NCBI GenBank assembly: GCA_045652245.1
Contig: JAZRTY010000012.1
Span: forward strand, 1-21,865
DNA: 21,865 nucleotides
Direction: 5' to 3'
From: SIG622 sp045652245
Lineage (GTDB): Bacteria > Bacillota > Clostridia > Oscillospirales > CAG-382
Both the position numbers and the translations under genes were made by a program. The notes beneath the pieces are model-generated. The model searched no databases, was not told the origin of the DNA, and saw only the letters and a list, made by a program, of their open reading frames with translations. Position 1 is the stretch's first letter. Each line of letters starts with the position of its first letter. Shown one piece after another: positions 5,985 to 13,172 of the stretch.

Positions 5985-8489
5985 GTGCAAAAGTTCAAAA
6001 TAACCGGAATGACCTGCTCTGCCTGCAGCGCAAGAGTAGAAAAGGCAGCCCGCTCGGTTACGGGCGTTAGCGATTGCTCGGTAAACCTTTTGCTTGGCAG
6101 TATGCTCGTTGACGGAAATGCCACAAACGAAGAAATAATTTCGGCAATAGAACGTGCCGGTTACGGTGCCGAAGTCTATTCCGAGATTTCCACAAATACT
6201 GCAAAAAAGGTGGAAAACTCTGCTGATTCAGAGGAAAAATCGCACTTTTTTGTAAAATTCTTAACCTCTATAGTATTTCTCCTCATTCTTATGTATTTCT
6301 CAATGGGACATACAATGCTCGGACTTGCACTGCCACACTTTTTCGACGGAAATCCTGCAGCTATAGCACTCTTACAAATGCTTTGTGCGCTCGCTGTAAT
6401 GCTGATAAATTACAGATTTTTCACAAGTGGCATAAAGGCAATAATACGACTTTCCCCGAATATGGATTCTCTTGTGGCAATCGGCTCGGGAGCAGCATTC
6501 GTGTACAGTACGGCTGTGTTGTTTCTTATCTGCCAAAGACTTTCCTATGCCGATATGTCGGGTGCCGGCAAGCTTCTTCACAATATGTATTTTGAAGCTG
6601 CAGCTATGATTTTAGTACTAATTTCTGTCGGCAAGAGCCTTGAGGCACGTTCAAAGAAAAAGACCACCGATGCACTTCGTTCTCTTGAAAGGCTCGCTCC
6701 CGATTTTGCGAATGTAGAAAGAGACGGTAAAGAGCTGAAAATTCCAATATCCGAAATAAGAGTAGGAGATATTTTCATAGTACGAGCAGGGGAACAAATA
6801 CCCTGCGACGGAATTATTATTGAAGGTAGCTCGGCTATCAACGAATCGGCAATAACAGGGGAGAGTGTTCCGAGTGAGAAAACTGTCGGCGACGAGGTAA
6901 TCGGTGCTACAATCAACACCTCGGGCTTTATCCGTTGCAGAGCGCAAAAGGTCGGCAGCGAAACTGTGCTTTCAAAAATTATCGCAACCGTCAGTGATGC
7001 TGCAGCCACAAAAGCGCCTATTGCAAGACTTGCAGACAAGGTGGCTTCTGTTTTTGTGCCGACGGTAATTGTAATTGCGATTATTACGACTATTGTATGG
7101 CTTTTTCTTGGCGAAAGTGTTGGAGTTTCACTTTCTCACGGTATAGCTGTTCTTGTTATCAGTTGTCCTTGTTCGCTCGGACTTGCAACACCTGTTGCAA
7201 TTATGGTAGGAAGTGGAGTGGGAGCTAAAAACAATATTCTTTTCAAAAGTGCCACAGCACTTGAAATTGCAGGCAGAACAAAGGCTGTAATTCTTGATAA
7301 AACAGGTACAATTACAAGCGGCAACCTGTCTGTTACAGAGGTTTTCCCAAGCGACAACACAACCGAAACCGAGCTTCTGAGTCTTGTACTTTCACTTGAA
7401 GAAAAGAGCCGTCATCCGATAGCTATATCCCTTTCAGATTACTGCCGTGACAAGGTAAAAAGCCTTGAAATATGTGAGTTTGCCGAACTTATCGGAAACG
7501 GAGTTACAGGAAAAATAAACGGTGAAAGCTGCTACGGCGGAAAGGCATCCTTTGTTCTTGAAAACACCGGTCACCGTGACGAAAAGCTGTTGCAAAAGGC
7601 AACCGAGCTTGAAAATGAGGGAAATACAGTTCTCTTTTTTGCAAGCAAAAGTAAGCTTTACGGAATAGTTGCGCTTTGTGATACTATAAAAAGTGACAGT
7701 AAAGAGGCAATATCAAAAATGCAGAAAATGGGACTTGAAGTAATACTGCTGTCGGGGGATAACGAAGTAGTTGCAAGGAAAGTTGCAACACAAGTCGGTA
7801 TAGAAAAATACTATTCGGGCGTAACACCCGACGGAAAAGCAAATGTAGTAACACAAATAAGACAAAATACAAACGGCAAGGTTGCGGTGATAGGAGACGG
7901 AATAAACGATGCACCGGCACTTACCACAGCCGACGTTGGAATTGCTATCGGAACGGGAACCGATATTGCACGTGACAGCGCAGATATAATTCTTATGCGT
8001 GGAAGCCTCACAGAGGCTGTAAACGCCTTTGCTCTGTGTCGCAAAACACTTACGAACATAAAGCAAAATCTGTTCTGGGCGTTTTTCTATAACTGTATCG
8101 GAATCCCTGTTGCTGCAGGGGTGTTAGTGCCGATTGGCATATCGCTCTCGCCGATGCTCGGCTCACTTGCTATGGGGCTTTCGAGCTTCTGTGTTGTAAG
8201 TAATTCCCTGAGAATAAATCTTTTTAAGGCAGAAAAAAGCGAAAAAGCAGAAAAAGCAGCAGAAATTAGAGAAAAAGAGGAAAAGAAAATGGAAAAAACA
8301 TTCAAGGTTGACGGAATGATGTGTCCTCATTGTGAAGCGCACGTAAAACGCGCACTCGAAAGTATTGACGGAATTGAGGAAGCAACTGCAAGTCATACCG
8401 AAAAGACGGTAGTTGTAAGATTTTCAAAGGATGTACCGGATGAAACAATTAAAAAAGTAATCTCTGACGAGGGTTACAAGCTTTTTTGA
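5985..8489 (+). CDS. copA: Cu(I)-transporting P1B-type ATPase with C-terminal CopZ-like domain
   Basis: Membrane pump exporting copper(I) at the cost of ATP, 834 aa. Domains in order: N-terminal HMA domain with GMTCSAC (C11/C14); membrane helices; actuator motif TGES (291-294); the transport-site CPC (394-396); phosphorylation motif DKTGT (D438); the HP motif (477-478); GDGIND (637-642); and last helices with YN (702-703), MxxSS (730-734) and N740, the Cu(I) subclass signature. A charged Lys/Glu/Ala linker (about 748-768) then leads to a second HMA domain with GMMCPHC (C780/C783). The start is GTG with AAAGGAG 8 nt upstream. An in-frame ATG (M769, 8289) has AGAGGA 7 nt upstream and would give a 66-aa CopZ-sized chaperone. 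The stop codon lies inside an R1 hairpin. Silver transport cannot be excluded. Confidence 0.95.
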   Translation: MQKFKITGMTCSACSARVEKAARSVTGVSDCSVNLLLGSMLVDGNATNEEIISAIERAGYGAEVYSEISTNTAKKVENSADSEEKSHFFVKFLTSIVFLLILMYFSMGHTMLGLALPHFFDGNPAAIALLQMLCALAVMLINYRFFTSGIKAIIRLSPNMDSLVAIGSGAAFVYSTAVLFLICQRLSYADMSGAGKLLHNMYFEAAAMILVLISVGKSLEARSKKKTTDALRSLERLAPDFANVERDGKELKIPISEIRVGDIFIVRAGEQIPCDGIIIEGSSAINESAITGESVPSEKTVGDEVIGATINTSGFIRCRAQKVGSETVLSKIIATVSDAAATKAPIARLADKVASVFVPTVIVIAIITTIVWLFLGESVGVSLSHGIAVLVISCPCSLGLATPVAIMVGSGVGAKNNILFKSATALEIAGRTKAVILDKTGTITSGNLSVTEVFPSDNTTETELLSLVLSLEEKSRHPIAISLSDYCRDKVKSLEICEFAELIGNGVTGKINGESCYGGKASFVLENTGHRDEKLLQKATELENEGNTVLFFASKSKLYGIVALCDTIKSDSKEAISKMQKMGLEVILLSGDNEVVARKVATQVGIEKYYSGVTPDGKANVVTQIRQNTNGKVAVIGDGINDAPALTTADVGIAIGTGTDIARDSADIILMRGSLTEAVNAFALCRKTLTNIKQNLFWAFFYNCIGIPVAAGVLVPIGISLSPMLGSLAMGLSSFCVVSNSLRINLFKAEKSEKAEKAAEIREKEEKKMEKTFKVDGMMCPHCEAHVKRALESIDGIEEATASHTEKTVVVRFSKDVPDETIKKVISDEGYKLF

Positions 8490-8518
8490 AAAAAAGCTTG
8501 GCAAAAAACTTTAACACT
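8477..8518 (+). repeat. Partial R1 overlapping the copA stop codon
   Basis: CAAGCTTTTTT/AAAAAAGCTTG hairpin (8477-8500) followed by the R1 linker GGCAAAAAACTTTAACAC. The copA TGA at 8487-8489 lies at the hairpin's turn, so the last codons (Lys-Leu-Phe-stop) are repeat sequence. The first R1 hairpin is missing; a piece of the third (CTTCGCACAACAGGTCGGCG) appears separately at about 8632-8652. Confidence 0.75.
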
Positions 8519-8524
8519 TAAAAA

Positions 8525-8557
8525 CCGAGAGGTCAAACTCCGACCTCTCCGTTTTTT
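8525..8557 (+). terminator. Intrinsic terminator of copA
   Basis: GAGAGGTC (8527-8534) pairs with GACCTCTC (8542-8549) across a 7-nt loop, followed by CG and six T (8552-8557). It is 36 nt beyond the copA stop. Confidence 0.85.
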
Positions 8558-8663
8558 GGGCTTGAAATTGTAGTGCGGCACAGGGAAAATAGCAATTTGC
8601 GTTATTTTTGTGCAATTGTTGTTTTTATTCTACTTCGCACAACAGGTCGGCGTGTTTTTTATA

Positions 8664-8710
8664 GCCTTCCCCCTCGGGGGAAGGTGTCAACGCAGTTGAC
8701 GGATGAGGGG
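8664..8710 (+). repeat. R3 element, left copy bracketing the SLOG/RNA module
   Basis: A 47-bp element: CCTTCCCC-CTC-GGGGGAAGG hairpin, GTCAAC-GCA-GTTGAC hairpin, then GGATGAGGGG. By eye it is identical base for base to 9458-9504 and in the same orientation. Its last base abuts the stop codon of the minus-strand SLOG gene (8711-8713). Confidence 0.9.
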
Positions 8711-9181
8711 TTACACCCCAAACAGATTCACAATCTCCTTATCCTTCTTCTTTTTCGCATACTTGTACGCCTTAAAAGCACCACTGTTTTCCTTATCCTC
8801 TGCATAGAAAATAACATAGTCAGACTTATCAATCATAGCACAATTACGGAAATATATGCTCTTGTACCACCCCTCGAACGACGGCTGAAGATAAATCAAC
8901 TCGTCATAGTCTTCGGCGTTGAAATATCTCACCTTTTTCCACAGATATTTCTCTTGTGCGACACAATAAATTCTCTTAATTTCAAGGTCGGGCTGTTCTT
9001 CCCTGATTTGTGACACAATTTCATAACACAAATCGTCAAAATCCCCATAACCCCCGAAATAAAAAGTGCGACAACCAAAGTCTACCGATTTTTTAATCTC
9101 GGCAACAGTTGTCGCATATAAACTTTCTGTAATTTCCACATCACGGTGTCCGAAAAATGAGCAAATCTTAATTTCTTCCAT
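8711..9181 (-). CDS. SLOG-superfamily (DUF1273-like) protein
   Basis: A cytoplasmic 156-aa protein resembling the SLOG/DUF1273 group of Rossmann-like nucleotide-ligand-binding proteins common in Firmicutes. Seen: FGHRD near the N terminus (10-14), a glycine-rich FGGYGDFD loop (42-49) and a C-terminal SDYVIFYAEDKENSGAFKA segment where related proteins close the pocket. I chose the ATG at 9181; a GTG seven codons upstream would put the start inside the terminator hairpin. No Shine-Dalgarno lies at normal distance: the stretch before the ATG is the T-tract of the upstream RNA's terminator, so expression may depend on read-through of that structured leader. The 3' end abuts an R3 repeat. Biochemical role unknown; relatives are proposed to bind or process nucleotide signals. 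Family call moderate. Confidence 0.72.
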   Translation of the reverse strand: MEEIKICSFFGHRDVEITESLYATTVAEIKKSVDFGCRTFYFGGYGDFDDLCYEIVSQIREEQPDLEIKRIYCVAQEKYLWKKVRYFNAEDYDELIYLQPSFEGWYKSIYFRNCAMIDKSDYVIFYAEDKENSGAFKAYKYAKKKKDKEIVNLFGV

Positions 9182-9183
9182 AA

Positions 9184-9220
9184 TAAAAAAATAAGGTGTC
9201 ACCCCTTGCGAGATGACACC
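9184..9220 (-). terminator. Intrinsic terminator between the structured RNA and the SLOG gene
   Basis: On the minus strand GGTGTCA (9220-9214) pairs with TGACACC (9201-9195), followed by TTATTTTTTT. Its 12-nt loop continues the CATCTCGC sequence that can pair with two upstream sites, suggesting the hairpin may be switchable. Confidence 0.8.
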
Positions 9221-9400
9221 GTAGAATACCTCCTCGCATAGTTGTCACACTAATAGAATAATTGAATTACTTGTAAATACACAAGTTGTCTCAACATCTC
9301 GCGACAGGTATTTCTACCATATCTATATTGAAACAAACTTGAGGGCATAATTCACCTATACAAGCAATTACAAATTTTTCCACTATTCTATTAATGTGAC
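9184..9400 (-). ncRNA. Rod-shaped structured RNA (small RNA or leader), unassigned class
   Basis: Predicted transcript from about 9400 down to the T-tract near 9186. The first bases (TTGTCACATTAATAGAATA, 9402-9384) pair over 19 positions, with one G-U, with 9260-9242. Next comes an asymmetric bulge (GTGGAAAAATTTGT against ATTG), then an AATTGCTTGTA stem, then a CAAGTTTGTTTCAA/TTGAGACAACTTG stem, and an apical GGTA-GAAA-TACC hairpin. After the rod come AGGAGG and the terminator. GCGAGATG near the rod tip is complementary over 8 nt to CATCTCGC in the terminator. A long closing stem plus central bulge recalls 6S RNA, but I cannot confirm any known class. A promoter at the right distance supports transcription. 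Alternatives: a cis-acting leader of the SLOG gene, or a small inverted-repeat element; no target-site duplication is evident. Confidence 0.6.
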
Positions 9401-9406
9401 AAACAC

Positions 9407-9435
9407 ATTATAACATAAATTTTTTCAAATTTCAA
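9407..9435 (-). promoter_or_regulatory. Consensus promoter of the structured RNA
   Basis: Read on the minus strand: TTGAAA (9435-9430), exactly 17 bp, TATAAT (9412-9407) with TGT immediately before it (extended -10). The predicted start, G at 9400, coincides with the 5' edge of the long RNA stem. Confidence 0.8.
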
Positions 9436-9457
9436 GGGGTAGAGGGGATTTTTTTAA

Positions 9458-9504
9458 GCCTTCCCCCTCGGGGGAAGGTGTCAACGCAGTTGACGGATGA
9501 GGGG
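9458..9504 (+). repeat. R3 element, right copy bracketing the SLOG/RNA module
   Basis: Matches 8664-8710 over all 47 bp in the same orientation. Both hairpins and the GGATGAGGGG tail are intact. It sits 23 bp beyond the -35 of the structured-RNA promoter. Confidence 0.9.
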
Positions 9505-9532
9505 AAAAAGAAGAAACAATAATTTGTAATTA

Positions 9533-9612
9533 CCCCTCATCAGGCACTCCGTGCCAGCTTCCCCCCAAGGGGAAGGCTAATAAATGAATTGACACCTTCG
9601 TTGTCATTGAAA
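9533..9612 (+). repeat. Inverted R3 followed by a single R4 hairpin unit
   Basis: CCCCTCATC, a GGCAC-TCC-GTGCC hairpin, CTTCCCCCC/GGGGAAGG, then one ATGAATTG unit with an imperfect GACACC/GTTGTC stem ending ATTGAAAA. It lies upstream of the dnaA promoter, so unlike the prfB copy it is not in a leader from the promoter called here. Confidence 0.75.
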
Positions 9613-9653
9613 AATTATATAATATAATAAAGTAAAAAAAGACAAAAAAACAC

Positions 9654-9708
9654 TTGCTTTTTTTTGCATTTTGTGGTATAATATAGCTTAGGTATATATT
9701 GTGGAAAA
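9654..9708 (+). promoter_or_regulatory. dnaA promoter with DnaA box near the start of transcription
   Basis: TTGCTT (9654-9659), 17 bp, TATAAT (9677-9682) preceded by TGG (extended -10). A perfect inverted DnaA box, TGTGGAAAA (9700-9708), lies about 12-20 nt past the predicted start, the usual arrangement for DnaA autorepression. The rest of the dnaA leader (to 9771) is AT-rich with no further structure seen. Confidence 0.8.
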
Positions 9709-9771
9709 CTATCAAAAAATTCAGCATAAAAATTTCAGATATATAGGAGAAAAAAAGAAAGGAGAGGTAAT

Positions 9772-11388
9772 ATGAACGAGCATCTGGGCGAGCTTTGGAG
9801 CATGATATACGCAGAGCTTGAACGTGACCTTACTTCAAAGCTCAGTATCTCACAAAAAGCAATCGAGCTTTGGTTTGGAAAAATAGAGCTTAAATATATT
9901 TCGGACAGCAATACTATCTACTTTTCAATCGACGCCGCTATAAAAAGAAAATTCATTCTTGACCACAAGGAATATTATGATTCCTTCTGCAGTGCAATAA
10001 AAACAATTCTCGGAATAGAGCCAAAGCCGGTTCTTATCTGTACCGAAACCGACAGCTTTGAAAATCAGTTTGCGGAAATGATAGCTCAAAGCAGCGAGGA
10101 TATGAAGGAAAGCCTTGCTGTAAAAAAGGAAGAGCCAAAGGAACAGATAACTACCGATGAGGAAATTAATTCAATGTATTCTGAGTTTCTTCGTCAATAT
10201 ACTCCGAAGGAAGTAAAAAAGTCTCCTCCGAGAACTCTCAACAGTGCAATACATGCAGGTGCAAACGCACCCTTAAAATACAATCCCGAAAGCGGAATAA
10301 ACGAGGAATTTCCTCTCTCGGACAACATTTCCGGAGAAAAGGACGGTATGCTTTTCATTTCGCATTCGGTTCCTGCCTGCTATCCGTCATATACCTTTGA
10401 AAACTTTATTGTCGGAAATTCCAACAAGCTTGCATATCATTACGCACTTCAGTCTTCAAAATATCCCGGACAGCAGTATTCGCCCCTGTTTATATACGGT
10501 CCCCCCGGTATTGGTAAAACGCATCTTCTGTATGCTATAACAAATGAAGTCACAAATCTTTATCCGAACTATAATATCATCTATGTAAAGGGCGAAGACT
10601 TTATAAATGAGTTTGTTGACTCAATAAAGAAGAAAATACCGCTTCAGTTCCGGGAAAAATACAGAACTGCCGACGTTTTACTTGTCGATGACGTTCAGTT
10701 TATCGCCGGCAAGGAGTCAACACAAGAGGAATTCTTCCATACCTTCAACGCCCTGTATGAGATGGGTAAGCAGATAATTATGACAGCCGATACACCTCCG
10801 AAGGATATTGCAAATCTTGAAGAAAGACTCCGCTCACGTTTTGAAAGCGGTCCTATTCTCAAAATCGATCCTCCGGATATCGAGCTTCGTACAGCAATTA
10901 TAAAGAAAAAATTTGAGGTTATGAATATAGAGGTTCCGAATGACGTTATTATGTTCCTTTCGGAAAATATAACCGAAAATGTGCGTCAGATTGAGGGAAT
11001 TATCAAGAAAATGAACGCATATTGCCTTATGTGCAATGAAAGCATTTCTCTTTCTCTTGCACAAAAGTGTATATCTGATATTGTTACCATTTCCGAAAAA
11101 ATTGACGGCAGACGGATTGTAAACGCTGTTTCGGAAAAATACGGAATTTCGGTAGACCAGATTCTCGGTAAAAAGAGGGTAAAGGAAATAGTCTGGGCAC
11201 GCCATATGGCAGTTTATCTGATGAGAAGCCTTACACCTATGTCCTATAAGGACATCGGAAAGTTCTTCAACCGAGACCACGCAACCATTATGTCCAGCGA
11301 AGAAAGAATCAAAAAGGAAATAGAAATAAACTCGGAAATTTCAAAGGAAGTAGACGACCTGATTTACATAATTAAAATAAAAAATTAG
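9772..11388 (+). CDS. dnaA: Chromosomal replication initiator DnaA
   Basis: AAA+ ATPase that binds DnaA boxes, opens oriC and loads the helicase. It has 538 aa, about 90 more than the B. subtilis protein; the extra length lies in the poorly conserved linker (domain II, about 90-195). Domain I is N-terminal. Domain III carries Walker A GPPGIGKT (243-250), Walker B LLVDD (303-307) and an arginine-rich LEERLRSRFESG segment. Domain IV (about 445-538) has the signature IGKFFNRDHATIM for box recognition. ATG start with AAAGGAGAGG just upstream. The first gene of the origin cluster, followed by oriC and dnaN. A DnaA box in its leader suggests autoregulation. Confidence 0.98.
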   Translation: MNEHLGELWSMIYAELERDLTSKLSISQKAIELWFGKIELKYISDSNTIYFSIDAAIKRKFILDHKEYYDSFCSAIKTILGIEPKPVLICTETDSFENQFAEMIAQSSEDMKESLAVKKEEPKEQITTDEEINSMYSEFLRQYTPKEVKKSPPRTLNSAIHAGANAPLKYNPESGINEEFPLSDNISGEKDGMLFISHSVPACYPSYTFENFIVGNSNKLAYHYALQSSKYPGQQYSPLFIYGPPGIGKTHLLYAITNEVTNLYPNYNIIYVKGEDFINEFVDSIKKKIPLQFREKYRTADVLLVDDVQFIAGKESTQEEFFHTFNALYEMGKQIIMTADTPPKDIANLEERLRSRFESGPILKIDPPDIELRTAIIKKKFEVMNIEVPNDVIMFLSENITENVRQIEGIIKKMNAYCLMCNESISLSLAQKCISDIVTISEKIDGRRIVNAVSEKYGISVDQILGKKRVKEIVWARHMAVYLMRSLTPMSYKDIGKFFNRDHATIMSSEERIKKEIEINSEISKEVDDLIYIIKIKN

Positions 11389-11400
11389 TCTTCAACATAC

Positions 11401-11604
11401 TTTTCCACATAATTTCAACATTTCCACATTGGAAAACTTTTTCTTTTTCCACATATAAGACAGAAGTTTTCCTCATAGTTTTAAACAGACAGAAAATTTT
11501 AGAAAACAAGGCAACATAAGGCTTTCAAGAGGGAAATTGACAATTTCCACATTTTACACATTCTCTACTACTAATACTACTATTTTATTATTCTATTCTA
11601 TTCT
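11401..11604 (+). other. oriC: Replication origin: DnaA boxes, DnaA-trios and AT-rich unwinding region
   Basis: The dnaA-dnaN gap has DnaA boxes all on the plus strand: TTTTCCACA (11401-11409), ATTTCCACA (11420-11428), TTTTCCACA (11445-11453), then two directly abutting ones, ATTTCCACA (11543-11551) and TTTTACACA (11552-11560). Four bases later an in-phase run of triplets CTA-CTA-CTA-ATA-CTA-CTA (11565-11582) begins, which reads 3'-GAT-5' on the other strand, the DnaA-trio pattern. It is followed by a T/A-only stretch with TTATTATTCTATTC. This is the layout of the B. subtilis basal unwinding system downstream of dnaA. Confidence 0.88.
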
Positions 11605-11646
11605 TTAAAGTGAAGACGGAAAGCTAAAACGAAAAGAGGTAAGAAA

Positions 11647-12780
11647 ATGAGATTTACAGTTAACAAGAGTGAGCTTTTAAAAGCAATGCTTCCTGTAACC
11701 TACGGCGTATCAAATGTAACCAATCCCGATTATAAATCACTTCTTCTGAAGGTTTGCGACGGAGAGCTTATAATTTTCTCCTATGACCTTGAAAAGGGTA
11801 TAAAAACCACTATTCCGGTTGAAAACGCAAGAAACGGAATGGTTGAGGCTGATGCACAAAAGCTTTATGCCATTATAAACACAATGACAGACGGTGATAT
11901 TTCTCTTGAGGTTGACGAAGGCTTTTCCATCAGCATAAAGGGTCAGAATACCGATTTTAAAATTTTAGGTAAAGACGGACAGGGCTTCCCGAATATTCCG
12001 AATATTGAGGGTGATTTTACCTACAAGCTTACAAAGAGTAAAATAAGAAGTATGATAGGAAGAACTGTTTTCTCTGTTTCAAATAATGAGTCAAATCCTA
12101 TCTTTACAGGCTCTCTTTTTGAAATAGAGGGAGATAAGCTTCGTATTGTTGCTCTTGACAGAAACAGAATTGCCGTAAGAAGGGAAAGTGTAATAAGCGA
12201 AATTTCAGGAGAACAGACTCTTACTCGTTTCGTAGTTCCGGGAAAAAGTGAAAATGACCTTATGAAGATTATTTCGGACACCGATGAGGAAATAGAAGTT
12301 CGTATGACAAGAAAGCATATTATCTTCACTTTTGATAATATTTATTATATTTCAAGACTTCTTGACGGCGACTTTATGAACTATAAGAGACTGCTGACTA
12401 ATGAAAACCGTTTTGAAATAAGAGTAAACACAAAGGAATTTCTTGAATCTGTTTCCAGAGCAGCTATTCTTCTTGAAAGCTATAAAAATAACTTTTTGAT
12501 TATAAACCTTAACGAGGGTGTTATGAATGTAAACTGCAGCACCGAGTTCGGTAAGGTTGACGATACAATCGGAAGCTCCTTTGCAAAGGGAGAGCTTGAA
12601 ACTCTTAAAATCGGCTTTAATCACAGAATTCTTATTGATGCACTTCGTGCTGTCGGTGAGGATGAGGTAATAATAACCCTTAACGGCGCTACAAATCCGA
12701 TTATATTTACTCCCGTTCACGACGACGAACAGGACGACGAACGCTTCCTCTATGTCGTAATGCCGGTGCAGCTGAGATGA
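11647..12780 (+). CDS. dnaN: DNA polymerase III sliding clamp (beta subunit)
   Basis: Ring-shaped dimeric clamp that tethers the replicative polymerase to DNA; 377 aa, the normal length. The sequence shows the three-fold clamp architecture, with MRFTVNKSELLKAMLPVTYG at the start, the VEADAQKLYAIINTM domain-I region, SNNESNPIFTGSLFE in domain II and the usual C-terminal ending YVVMPVQLR. ATG start with AAAAGAGG 8 nt upstream. It follows oriC directly. A promoter inside oriC is not clear, so it may be transcribed from the dnaA promoter. The 3' end carries an R1 element seven bases past the stop. Confidence 0.98.
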   Translation: MRFTVNKSELLKAMLPVTYGVSNVTNPDYKSLLLKVCDGELIIFSYDLEKGIKTTIPVENARNGMVEADAQKLYAIINTMTDGDISLEVDEGFSISIKGQNTDFKILGKDGQGFPNIPNIEGDFTYKLTKSKIRSMIGRTVFSVSNNESNPIFTGSLFEIEGDKLRIVALDRNRIAVRRESVISEISGEQTLTRFVVPGKSENDLMKIISDTDEEIEVRMTRKHIIFTFDNIYYISRLLDGDFMNYKRLLTNENRFEIRVNTKEFLESVSRAAILLESYKNNFLIINLNEGVMNVNCSTEFGKVDDTIGSSFAKGELETLKIGFNHRILIDALRAVGEDEVIITLNGATNPIIFTPVHDDEQDDERFLYVVMPVQLR

Positions 12781-12787
12781 TAGTCTT

Positions 12788-12898
12788 GGGGGCTGCTCGC
12801 CCCCAAACCCCATCGCCAACTTTTTTCAAAAAGTTGGACAAAAACTTTAACACTTTTTACGCCGAACAATGTTGCTTTCGCAAAACAGTACGGCGTGG
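12788..12898 (+). repeat. R1 element 3' of dnaN (full copy)
   Basis: GGGGGC-TGCTC-GCCCCC, AAACCCCATCGCC, AACTTTTTT/AAAAAGTT, ACAAAAACTTTAACAC, then the CGCCG/CGGCG hairpin. It is nearly the same as the recF and alaS copies except in the third hairpin, where arms and loop differ. Confidence 0.88.
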
Positions 12899-12962
12899 GC
12901 TAAAATAAAAAATAAATAGGTATTATTGCGACCAAATTTTGTAAATGAAACTTGGTTATCCA

Positions 12963-13013
12963 ACCCTTTCCACTTAGAGGGGAAAGGTGTCAGCGAAGCT
13001 GACGGATAGGGGT
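12963..13013 (+). repeat. R3 element, variant copy
   Basis: CCCTTTCC/GGGAAAGG hairpin, then GTCAGC-GAA-GCTGAC, then GGATAGGGG. Compared with 8664-8710 the second stem is GTCAGC/GCTGAC instead of GTCAAC/GTTGAC, a compensated change. Confidence 0.8.
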
Positions 13014-13021
13014 GTAAAGTT

Positions 13022-13164
13022 TTATTTTGATGTCGTTTAGCGATTCCACAATATAACAAGAACCTCTTGCCCAGCCCACGAAGCATTGCTTGCAATGCGA
13101 ATCGAACACAACAACAAAATAAAATAACAAATTTGATGTTCTTTGTGTTGTTGTGTGAGCAAGA
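13022..13164 (+). repeat. R5 element, copy 1 (dnaN-recF gap)
   Basis: About 88 bp from the TGATGTCGTTTAGCG region through GCATTGC-TT-GCAATGC to CACAACAAC matches 15006-15093 with three substitutions by eye. CACAACAAC then pairs with GTTGTTGTG across a variable loop, and TCTTGC with GCAAGA outside it. Reading frames through it on the minus strand look similar in both copies, but only because the DNA is repeated. Confidence 0.8.
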
Positions 13165-13172
13165 ATGGGATT

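Noticed and set aside
9184..9400. Firm 6S RNA, T-box or SRP RNA assignment for the structured RNA.
   Set aside because: No T-box AGGGTGG-type motif or SRP core is visible; 6S shape is similar but the diagnostic bulge pairing could not be verified by eye.
9242..9402. The rod as a MITE with 19-bp terminal inverted repeats.
   Set aside because: No target-site duplication is seen, and a promoter and terminator fit the RNA reading better. Kept as an alternative, not the main call.
11537..11542. TTGACA inside oriC as a dnaN promoter -35.
   Set aside because: No -10 at 16-18 bp; the region there is DnaA boxes and trios. A dnaN promoter remains possible but unsupported.
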